Positions 1 to 29,100 of a DNA stretch of 64,000 nt are shown here, in pieces. A program made the position numbers and the translations under genes. The stretch's first letter is position 1. The number at the start of each line of letters is the position of its first letter. The stretch comes from Taeniopygia guttata (Eukaryota > Chordata > Aves > Passeriformes > Estrildidae): contig NC_133026.1 of assembly GCF_048771995.1 (NCBI RefSeq), positions 117,571,501 to 117,635,500 of the forward strand, written 5' to 3'. Under the pieces are notes generated by a model, which saw only the letters and a program-made list of their open reading frames with translations, was not told the DNA's origin and did not search any database.

Positions 1-440
1 TGCTTAATGAATCCCACTGGGCTTATTATGAAGAGTAAGCACCAGAAAAATTTGCGAAATTAAAGTCCTAAAGAAGTCTAGTTTGCACCCGGTCAAGTTT
101 TCTAACTCATAGGCTTGGGCACCCAAATCTGTTTTGTTGGTCTCCGCTACCCTGGTTTCGCCCCCCCCCCCCCTCCCCCCCCCGCCAAAATCTTAGTGAA
201 ACATCAGTTTGTTTCACTAAAACAAGATGTGAAACATCAGGATTGTATTTAAAGAACTTAGCTATGAACAAACACTTTGCAGAAAAATTACCAACTTACA
301 AGAAATAAGAATCATGGAAACACTGAAACTGGATCACTGGTTTCAACAATTCTAGATATTAGTTTAAGACAGAAATAAAGCAATACAAAATTTCTTTGTT
401 AACCCACTAAGAGAATTAACAGAATTCTTTGCATCCAGAC
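1..440. other. MYBL1 last intron, 3' part outside the window
   Basis: AT-rich sequence downstream of coding exon 15. It contains a poly-C run at about 162-183. No match to the expected last MYBL1 exon was found on the minus strand. Confidence 0.7.
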
Positions 441-19254
<18,814 letters not shown>

Positions 19255-19811
19255 CCTCGGCGCGCACCATAGGGGGGCCGCCGCGGCCGCGGGGCGCAGC
19301 ACGGAGCCCCCGAGGCGCCCGGGCTCCCTCTCTCACAGCAGGGCAGGGACGTAGCGGGGCACCGGCGGCTCAGAATGCCTCCAGCCGGGCAGGGATCCTC
19401 CCAGGTCCCGCTGCTCCCCGCGGTGCCCGCAGCGCCCCGGCGGCCGCCCTCAGCCCCGGCCCGGCCCCGGCGCGTCAGGCATGGCTCGGCCTGGCCGCTG
19501 CCCGCAAGGTCGGGGCGCGCAGCGGCCCCTTTCTCGCCCCTACTGTGCCTCGCTCTCCGATGCTGTCAGAGCTGCCGCGGGCTCCGGCGGCGCCCGCCGC
19601 ACTCCTTCCCTCCGCGTCCGGGCCGCTCTGCTCCGCCGCCCTGCCCTGTGCCCGCCCGGCCCCCGCCGCGCACCGGCCGCCGCCGCCACCGCCGCCGCTC
19701 GGGCTCAGCCGCCGGCGCTCGCGGCGCGCTCGGCTGGTGCCGCCCGAATCTCGCGCGCAGCCTCCCCCCCGCGAGCCGCCGTTTGAATCTGCGCAGGCGG
19801 ACTGACGCCCC

Positions 19812-19816
19812 ATTGG
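19812..19816 (-). promoter_or_regulatory. CCAAT box (NF-Y type) upstream of MYBL1
   Basis: Minus strand AGCCAATGGG, a good NF-Y site match, about 560 bp upstream of the start codon and about 25 bp upstream of a TTCAAA element at 19782-19787. Function is inferred from motif and position only. Confidence 0.5.
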
Positions 19817-20032
19817 CTGCCGCCGACCGCACGCGGCTCCGCGCGCCGGGCGGGAGGGGCGGGGCCTCGCGCCGGCGGGCGGGCGGTGTGACGGGGCCGG
19901 GGCGGGGGGAGCGGGGCGGCCCCGCAACGCCCCGCCGCGAGCGCCCGCGAGCCGCCCCGCGCCGGCGGCAACGGCGGCGGCTCCCGACGGCAAAAGAGTG
20001 AGAAAGTAACGGCGGGGCCGCCCCCGCGCGGC

Positions 20033-20036
20033 AAAA
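20033..20036 (-). terminator. RNA polymerase III terminator of tRNA-Tyr
   Basis: Run of four T on the minus strand, 10 bases beyond the tRNA 3' end. It is the first such run downstream, flanked by GC-rich sequence. Confidence 0.8.
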
Positions 20037-20045
20037 CCGAGCGTC

Positions 20046-20135
20046 TCCTTCGAGCCGGAATCGAACCAGCGACCTAAGGATTCCCGCGGGCCGCGCCTCT
20101 ACAGTCCTCCGCTCTACCAGCTGAGCTATCGAAGG
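20046..20135 (-). tRNA. tRNA-Tyr (GTA anticodon) with a 17-nt intron
   Basis: Nuclear tRNA gene read on the minus strand, starting CCTTCGATAGCTCAGCTGG. Acceptor stem CCTTCGA pairs with TCGAAGG plus discriminator A. The D arm, A box, T arm (GCTGG-loop-CCGGC) and B box GGTTCGATTCC are intact. Anticodon stem GAGGA/TCCTT encloses CTGTAGA with anticodon GTA (20100-20102 region). A 17-base GC-rich intron at 20082-20098 lies one base 3' of the anticodon, the canonical position for eukaryotic tRNA-Tyr, which requires splicing. The mature length is 73 nt. A TTTT Pol III terminator follows at 20033-20036. A TTTATA element (20163-20168) lies about 30 bp upstream. It appears fully functional. Confidence 0.98.
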
Positions 20136-20571
20136 GAGCTGGCCTGTCATCCCGCTCCGCGGTATAAATCCTGTTTTCCGGGTGCCACTGGTGATGTGCT
20201 TGCAGCTGGAGCTGGAATTCCCTCCCCGAGAGCAGCTGGACCGTGGAGCCGCGCTCCGGACGGACACATGGAACTGCGAGCGGCCCAAACGCCCAGCGGC
20301 GCCTCCCGCACCTGGGTCCTGCTGCCGGCGGGTCGGTCAGCGCAGGGGGCGCGGCGCTCTCCGCTTCTCACGCTCCCGCGCCGGGGCGATCTGTCCCGGC
20401 GGACGAGAGCAGCCCTTCCCGCTTCCCTCCCTTGCCGAAAAACCGATGTTTTATCGTTGCTCGCGTGCTTGAGGAGCGGGAAGCGAGGGTCTCATCCATC
20501 AGCCAGCCAGCGCTCTTACGGAGCTCCTGCTCCCGCCACGGCACGGGTCTGTTGGGAAGAGGCCGCCCCCA

Positions 20572-20848
20572 AATAGAATCAGGTTTGAAAAGACCTCTCA
20601 ACCACCGTCAACTGATCATGGCACTGAGTGCCAAATCCAGTCCTTCCTTGAAAACCTCCACGGGCTATGACTACACCACGTCTCAGGGCAGCCCATTTCA
20701 ATGTTTAGTCACTCTTTCCGTGAAGAAATTCCTAATGTCTAACCTAAACTTCCCCTGGCACAGCTTAAGACTAAGCGCTGTCGTCCTGTCACTAGTTGCC
20801 TGGAAGAAGCTGAACCCCACCTGGCTACAGCTTCCTTTCTGGTAGAAA
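20572..20848 (-). mobile_element. CR1 LINE 3' fragment
   Basis: About 275 bp. The plus strand runs ATAGAATCAGGTTTGAAAAG, a segment with GGGCAGCCCATTTCAATG, GTGAAGAAATTCCTAATGTC and CCTAAACTTCCCCTGG, the reverse complement of a CR1 3' region. Element orientation is minus. 5'-truncated, moderately diverged, without coding capacity. Confidence 0.85.
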
Positions 20849-21299
20849 CACAGCGTCACATCCTCGATGGCTGTGCTGATGGACACATGGACTCCACAGA
20901 GCTCCTAGGAGAACAAGGTGGGACCATATGCTTTAAAGACAGGTGCTGGCAGCTGCACTGTCAGAAAAAAAAAAAAAACAGAAGGGTAGGGACAGCATTT
21001 AAGGATGTTAAGTCACGGTTTTCACTTGACACTGGAGTACTCACATCTATCACAGGGACAAACCATCACTTTTTATTAATTGCAATGTGATTTTTACTTT
21101 AATGATCAAAACAAATCAAAACGGCAGATGGTTTCTTATCCATCATCTTCTTTCCAAATAAAATTTTTTCGATGGTTTACATAAGGAAATTTGCTAACCA
21201 CCACCACAAAGGCAATGACCTCCTGAAGCTATCACCATTGTGAAGTAAAAGCTACATTCCAGCAGAACCTCTGTGTGTTCCAGGTATTTCCCTACACGA
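20849..21299. other. Unassigned spacer between CR1 fragments
   Basis: About 450 bp with a poly-A run near 20965. No gene or repeat family recognised. Confidence 0.6.
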
Positions 21300-21302
21300 G
21301 AC

Positions 21303-21862
21303 TTTAGCTGGAACTATAGAACAATTGGGATTGGAAGGGACCTTAAAGATCATCTAGTTCCAGCCTCCATGCAATGGGCAGGGACACCTTCCACTGGATC
21401 AGGTTGCTCAAAGCTCCATCTAACTTGGCCTGGAACACTTTCAGGGATGGGGCATTCATAACTTCTCCAGGCAACCGGTTCCAGTGCCTTACCACTCTCA
21501 GTAATTGGTGGTCATTTTTTCCTAATATCTAATCTAAACCTATTATCTTTTAGTTTGAATCCATTCTCCTTTGTCCTGTCACTACATGAGCTGTTCCAGT
21601 TATGCTTTAAATTGTAGGTGCTCCACTCCCTTAAACATCTTTGCAGCCCTCCGCTGGACCTGCTGCAGAAACTCCTTGTCTCTCTCCTCCTGAGGAGCCC
21701 AGAACTGCACACAGCACTCCAGATGTATAGAGGGACAGGATCACCTCCCTCCACCTGCTGGCAGCGCTCTTCCTAATGCACCCCAGGGTACCACTGGCCT
21801 TCTTGGGCACCAGGGCACACCGCTGGCTCATGGGCAGCCTGCTGTCCTCCCGGATGGAATAC
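21303..21862 (-). mobile_element. CR1 LINE 3' fragment (about 560 bp)
   Basis: The plus strand shows the CR1 reverse-complement landmarks in order: GATTGGAAGGGACCTTAAAG, CTCCATGCAATGGGCAGGG, CCAATTGG-type spacer, TTTTCCTAATATCTAATC, CCTTTGTCCTGTCACTAC, CAGCCCTCCGCTGGAC, AGAACTGCACACAGCACTCC, and CTTCTTGGGCACCAGGGCAC. Orientation minus, 5'-truncated. The minus-strand frames keep scattered CR1-type peptides only. Confidence 0.92.
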
Positions 21863-21904
21863 ACAGAAGTTATCTGAATAAACTAAGCCGTGTGTGGAGT
21901 CTGT

Positions 21905-22121
21905 GCATCCCTACAGCACCGGGGCTGTTCCCGGTGCATCCAGACATCACTGGGGCTGTTCCCGGTGCATCCCCACAGCACCGGGGCTGTTCCCGGTGCA
22001 TCCAGACATCACCGGAGCTGTTCCCGGTGCATCCAGACATCACTGGGGCTGTTCCCGGTGCATCCCCACAGCACCGTGGATGTTCCCGGTGCATCCCCAC
22101 AGCACCGTGGATGTTCCCGGT
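21905..22121. repeat. Minisatellite, exactly 7 copies of a 31 bp unit
   Basis: Seven contiguous 31 bp units start at 21905, 21936, 21967, 21998, 22029, 22060 and 22091. Each begins GCATCC and ends GTTCCCGGT. Two unit types differ in the middle (CCACAGCACC versus AGACATCAC): order A B A B B A' A', where the last two units share the change GTGGAT. The period is not a multiple of three, so open frames across it are artefacts of the repeat. Confidence 0.97.
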
Positions 22122-22265
22122 GCCTGCGGGTGGGAACGCCGGGCTCGCAGCGCCCCCTGCGCGGGCACGCGGGAACTACAGGCGGAGGCACAGCCCCCAC
22201 GGCACGGGAGGGCAAAACCCCACCAAAAACCCACCAAAAACCCACCAACAACCCACCTTCACCCA
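22122..22265. repeat. GC-rich patch followed by A/C-rich simple repeat
   Basis: After the minisatellite comes a GC-rich patch with CGCAGCGCCCCCTGCGC. It is followed at about 22214-22262 by a run of CCCACCAAAAA-like units. No gene seen. Confidence 0.7.
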
Positions 22266-25200
22266 CTCCGCAAACCCACTGTTACAAGGGAGAACTAGTA
22301 TCGTTGCCTCTTTTACAAAGAAAAGTAAATCCTTGAGGATTTTATTTGTAGTCTTTGCTAATAGGTATTCAGCACCAACCTACATTCCCTGTGATGTACT
22401 TTTAGTATCCAGAGATGACAACGCAGCAGGTTTCCCCACATCAAAGCTCTGACAGGAGTCTTTGAACTACAAAAGCTGTAATGAAAAAGTAATAAAAACC
22501 ACCCTGAGACAGGATTTGTGTCATCAGCCTTATACAGTATGAAATGGCATCTTTTAGTACTAATTTATATTTAATTCACAGTGAAAGGAGCCTGAAATAA
22601 AAATATTATTGTCTAAATAGGTGCCTTTTTGTATATTCCCGTAGTAACATGTGTGTTCCTAATTTGCAGGAAACAGATCCTGAAAGCATTAGCTGAAGCA
22701 AATTGCTAAAATAATAAGTACTGATGGTCCTGTTGTTAAAAGATTCCTTAGCCTAAAGATGTAGTTTGTTATGACATCCAGTAAGCATTCTCCTTGGAGT
22801 ACACCAGTAAGCATATACACACCTCACTTCCTTTTTTTCTTTTATCCTGTTACTGTCCTGTGTGACAAGGTCTAATGTTTGAAATTTCTTTTGCTCCTAC
22901 ATACTAAAAAAAAAGTATGGAGATGCATTCCCCTCTCTCTATCTCTTCTTCTAGCAACTTCACAAAACCAAGCCAAAGGCCTACTACTCTCTTCATAGAG
23001 CCTATAAGAAAGAAGGCACAAACAGACCATGTCTCTGTAGCAGGATATGGACTATCCCCTCCCATCTCATCTGAGCTGTCATGGCTCACAAGCCACCAGA
23101 CCCAGTTTCAAAGGCTTCTGATAGGACACTCACCAGCTAGCAATATCTGAGTCCCATTGTGCAAGAATTTCTTTCTGCCTTGGTTTGCCTTTCCCAAGAC
23201 TCCCTTGTGACAAAGGAGAGCCCAGTTCCAGCCTAGACCCAATGAACATGATCAGGTGCAAAGACATTGCTGCAAGTTCAGGGTGTCTGAAAGAGGCAAA
23301 TCATAGCTCATAGACCTTGAATCACAGTGGACATACTTCAGCAGCATTTTTTGCCACTTTACCATTACCTTAGAACTGTTACTTGGGTCTCCTGACAAAT
23401 CAAAACCAAACAACACTTGAATCAGCTGTTGGCATTTGGATCTTGCTTGTAGGGTTGCCCAAGTACTAATGGCAGTGGGCAACATATTTCCAAAGACAGG
23501 GGACACTTGCTCTTACCCAGATGACTCAGAGGGCAAAGTGCCCTGGAAGAGACAGTGATGGTCCTACCATTTGTTCCATTATTTATTCCTTCTTGTTTAG
23601 TTTCCTGCTGATCTGCATGGATAAAACTTCTATTAGGCATTCATTATGACCTTAACTAACACCAGATTCTCCCTGTTAGGAAACAGATTCTTTCCCATAA
23701 AACACTGATGCTTCAAAAAATGTCACCAAGCTGCAGTGGTATGAAGGTACCACACTATAAGGCCATATATTAAGTCTATATGTATACTGTTTTTTACTGC
23801 TCAAGCTTGGTAAGAGTTCCATGATAAAACCTTTAGTGAATAAAAAATACCAGTCATGATCCCACTGCCTATTGTCACAAGGAAATGATAGAAAAACTTG
23901 GAAGTCACATGCAGAAGTTTGTAATCCTTTGCTCCCATGCTTTGGAATCTCATTGTGAATTCAGGCAGCCAATTGACAGTATTCATGCTAGGGAGTAAGG
24001 AAAAGTGGAAACAAAAGGCTTAAAGGCTACCATATCACAAAAATACCAAAATAATCTAGTGTATCTGAATGGGCTCAGAATTTATTCTGGTGCATTAACC
24101 TTCCTGACAATCATGCACTCAAAACATCTTGCATGATTCCAAAGCAGCCTATATCAGCTTATCAAGGAGGCTGTACAACCATTGAAAGAATTCTGAAGTG
24201 GCCTTGAAATCAAGCCTTGGACTGAAAAAAACAACCACAGTTCCCAGGCTCAGAAGACCAGTAAAGCAGCTCCAGGAATATAGCCTTGCCAGAGACCAAC
24301 ACTAGGATCCTCTTGCACAGAGTGCCAGGAAAAGGTGTCATTGCACAGCTCAGAGGGATGCTGTCACTTTCAAACCAAGCTCTAATCCTCACCTCATCTG
24401 CTGTGCAAAGTAGTGGCAGATAGACTGATTGACAGCATTCCTTTAAAGAGATGAATTTCATTTGGCAACCACATCCCCTATAGTTTCAATGGCATGAGCA
24501 TTCACTTAAATAAGGCACTGTACAGGCAAATATTACTTTTTAGGGGCTAAAAGTAGAACAACCTTGAATCAACGTAAAGGGAAAACTTTCCTAAGTTTAC
24601 ACTCAGACATTACCTGTCTTCTTGCTATCAACTCTCACAATAATTAGTAATGATACCACTGCAAGATTAGATTATAATATTAATCTCAGTTAACAACCTT
24701 TCTAATTTCACAAATGGCACTTATTTTGGAGATTATAGCAAAATAATTTTACTAGTTCTTGTCAAGTATGTAAATGTTTTAAAACAAGTATTTCACCAAC
24801 ATATTTACAACTTTGGAGACCAAAGGGGACATATGCAAGTCGACTGTTAATGAGGTACCAGCATTACCCCATGGTTTTAGAATTACATCCTAGAAATGCA
24901 AGAGAAGTCAATTCTTAGATTTTTATCAACTCCAGGAGTAAACAATTACTCTTAAAGAAAGGGACTAAAGCTATCAGAGCCAGACTGAGCCAACTGACAG
25001 GCAGGAAGCAGTAACAGTGTCCTGGCAACTGCCTGATCTAGATTCAGGCAAGCCTAGATTCAGCCTAAATTCAAGAGTATCCTGGTGATTGATGAAAAGC
25101 ACTTGCTTGACTTTCTACCCAAAAATCAAAACTTCTTTATAAAAAGAACAGTGTTTTGATTGCCAGCTTTCCAAACTAGCAACAAGACTCCCAACACTAA

Positions 25201-28200
25201 TTACAAAAATAGGAACCACACAGTCAAATCTGCCAGGATCACAACCAGCACTTCCAGAGGTGCTGGCCCCTGCTGCTTGCATAACAGTAGTTTGCCTCTT
25301 TATCCAAGGCAAGTGTTGCTCCCATGCCCTGCAGAATTCCAGCAAGAGGAGAGTAGAGAAATCAGAGGGTTCTTACAGATACAAAAGACTGCATGCCTCC
25401 ATCCTGGCTCCACTTCTCCAGGCAGAACAGGTGTACATGAAAGGTCTTCAGTTACCATAAATGTATTCTCTGAGTTTCTGAAAAGATGTGAGTTTATGAG
25501 ATGTAGAATGTAGAACCTCAGGGTTAGGGTTGGAAAGGAACAAAATGTTAAATAATAAAAGATTATTTTCACAATGGCAACAGATAACTGGGAATTTGTG
25601 GGCTGCTGATTTAATAGAGACCTGAGAGTCCAAATTTACCAGACTAAGGAGGGAATGGGCTAGCTCAGCTGACCTAAAATACAGGGAAGAAAATAAACAA
25701 AAACAATATGTTGATGAATGTGGCAGCATAAAGAAGTGGTTACAGTTAGGAAAAGCAGAGGGAACAAAGAAATAAATAGTGGCATTTATTTTTTTCCATT
25801 GTACCATGCCTTGACTTTTCTTATTTTGAAAGCAAAACTAAGCAGGTACTCTTGACCTTTATTTTCTGCATTCCTCTTTGCTGCCTGCAAAAATAATTGC
25901 TATTTCCAGCATCTATCTTAGGAAGCCAGGAAGGGCCTTATTCTAAGAAAGACACAGTGGAGAAAGAAGTAGTGTTCTTGTACGTGCAGCAATCAGATGT
26001 AGGATTTGTTATGCACTGAGCAATGCTTGGGCAGATTTGAGCATACAAGTAGTTAGAAATAAGTGTTATTTCATTCCCCATCCATTTAAGTTAGGCTCTT
26101 GCCTTTTCTGTGTGTTTTGGCTTTTTTCTCACTGCCACAAAACCTACCTTATCACGGGGCAATGTGTGGTAAGGTCTCATCCCTTCTCTTCCATGGGGCT
26201 GAAATGTATATATTTGTCAGCTTCTGCTCCTGGGAGAAAAGAAAGTTGGATCTCAGGGAAATCCCCAGATTTGGAGTGAGTCACTGCAGCTTCTAAAGTT
26301 CCACCATGGAGATGGAATAACATAAAACATGACAGCCGACCAAACTACAAGGTGAATTTTTACTAACACTGATAAATCCTTATGCATCTTCTTCCCTTCT
26401 GAATATGCTGGTAAGTACTCCCATCTCCCAGGAATCTCCCTTTGTTCCTTTCTGTGCCATATAAGGTTTCTGTGCTTGTAATAAGGTTTTCTTACACATC
26501 AGTCTACTTTGTGTGAAATTCGATCATTTGTTGCCTCTTACTGTCTCTAAGAAGCACAGTATAAATTAGAAGACAATAAAATTGCAAAAACATCCATGGT
26601 AAAAAAGGATATAGAATAAAATTCAAGAGACAGATGATAAACAAGCAGGAAAGGCAGCTCAGTGTCAGAAGACCTCTTGAGGATTCACAGAGGCGGCACA
26701 AATGCATGTGGGAAAGGAGAATTTAAGATCAGGAGGTAGCATCTGGCAAGTATTGCTCTACGTTTACACAACAACGTGACAATCTAAAAGAAACTTCATT
26801 TTAAAGATAATCTTATACACTGACTTGACAAAGTAGCCTATAAAATCAAGTTTTCTTATTCTGAAAGAAGTTGCTTGAAGCATGCCTTGTGGGTTTGTAA
26901 GAAGTGACTGCATTTCATCCAGCCAGACTCCACAGACTGTTGGCTAATATGAACCATAGCACCATTTAAACCTTCTTATAATTTCCGGTAACTTCCTTCC
27001 ATCTGCCATCTTTCTTTTAATTTTTCACTTATTGAATATGAGTTTCCAAACAGCACAGACCCAGTCCAGACCTACAGGATCACTTTTGAAGTGAAATTAG
27101 ATTTGCTACCAGCAAGACAAGCCACTAGAAATATTATTTCCAGTGGAAAACAAAATTAGGCAGTCTTTTAAATACAGAGGTGGATAAAGTCCAAAATACA
27201 AGTCTGTGCAGCTACCTCATAATCAATGTTTTTCAGTAACAGAACAAAGAATAATAGTCTTTTCTGAAATCTCTTAAAGTGCCTGCAAGTTACTGCAAGA
27301 GAGGTCATGCTTACACTGAAGCCTAATTCCTTTGTGTTAACAGATGTTCAGAATAACTCAGTACACAGCAATTTAAGTAATTCAAATCCAAATAATCAAT
27401 TTCAAAGCACCTGTAGCAACAGCGTTTCTGCAATGTTAGCTTGGCCATCAAGTCTGCTGTGAATCTAAACATCTACTTTTCTTTATCCATTTCTGAGTAG
27501 TAAATACTCAGAACTACACAAACCAGTAGAAGCCAACATTTATCAAAGCCTCTACATCAAGCAAAGCAACATGATTTCAATTAACTTCTGCAGACAGTAT
27601 AAGGTGTTTGAATTGACTTTGTAATACCAAAAGCACCTTCCATAAATCACTACACATGCTGATGAATATCCAAGGTTCGCTCTCACCCTGACCCTAAGGA
27701 TAAGACTGTATTTTGAGGAGTTTTATGGTGACAGGAAGATGGGGTTTTAAGTGATGTTACAACAGATTTGCTGTGGACATGCATAAGACAAAAACAAGAC
27801 CAACCAACCAAACAACAAATAACAACCGAAACCAAAAAACTCCAACCCAAAATAAAAATTTAGACAGATATTAAGACTATACAATTAATTGCAGAAGTAA
27901 AATTAAAACACTTTGAAAGCACACAACTTTGTTGCTTCATACATTCAGTACTGTTTTTGGCTAAGATGATAAGTACTGTATTAATAAAGATGAGCGAATT
28001 TCTAGCTTAGCATTAATCATTTAAGCTTTTGAAATACAAATCTTCTAAAGGATAATTTTCAATTCTTTGTGATATGACATGCAATCAAAATTAACAGTGT
28101 TTTACACCCATCATTTAAAAGAATGCTTTAATGCTAGCACACTTGGAATTAAGGCCTTTCAATAAATACAGGAAGAAGTAACAAGAGTTTTGCAGATGGG

Positions 28201-29100
28201 TTTTATGGCTTGTTTCTAGGCTCAGAAGTTCTGATTAAAGCAAATTTGTGAAACAAAGTACCACATGTAGCTGGTGGTAAAAGCATAGAGATAATTTAAA
28301 TAGTTGTCAGTATGTTCATCTTTGAGTATTGCCAACTTTTCAAAAGCCTGGTTCTTCCAAATTGTACTATTCATACTTGACTATTATATGCAGGCATTAA
28401 AATTTTGCTTTGAAATACACTTTGACCAACGTTTCAAATCACAGATTGCAAGGTATCTTAAATGCTGACTTGGTCAGCATTTTTTCTACATCTTCTTCAT
28501 GACAATTAAAAAAAAAAAAATTCAGGTCTTGAATTTTGGTCTCAAATATACGAAACATATATGGTTTAGAAATGTCTCAAATTCAAAGGTCCTATGTGTT
28601 CAATGAAATATTGAGATTAGGCATGAGGTCAAAAAACCCAACCTTTTTCTTAAAGAGATTTTCTCTCAAAAATTATTTTGAGAAAGAACCATTACTAAAG
28701 GAAAATGGGTAACATCAGATTTTACTTTTCTAAGAATTGTATCAGTTTTTCAACTTCTGTACTAGTATTCATGTATGCAAGTATAATGCACTTTATATGC
28801 AAAATGCAGAAAGTAATACATTTTCAACTGACTCATTTTGTAGGCAAATCAACATTAATTAAACAAGCTAACATGTGAAAGGCTAGATAAAAATTACACC
28901 TTATAAAACCAAAGCAGATGTTTCAACTTATAGTTTTAATATAGCAATCAAAGAAAATTCCAAATACTGTACAGTGAAGTGTAGTATAGTACACTATATA
29001 CTGTTATAATACACTATTGTTACATTACTGATAAAAAAATCAAATATAATTAGTACAGCAATCACAAATAGAACAAACCAAACCTTGCTGGATAACAGCC
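22266..29100. other. Intergenic AT-rich sequence between MYBL1 and VCPIP1
   Basis: About 6.8 kb with no convincing exon, RNA gene or CR1 copy. An A/C-rich simple stretch lies at about 27790-27860. Short open frames on both strands match no family that I recognise. Confidence 0.6.

Noticed and set aside
21890-22452. Three overlapping plus-strand frames of 134-186 codons
   Set aside because: They arise from the 31 bp minisatellite, whose period shifts the frame each unit so that all three frames stay open.
25516-25533. Telomere-like GGGTTAGGGTT
   Set aside because: Fewer than two full TTAGGG units; chance level in an AT/GC mixed sequence.
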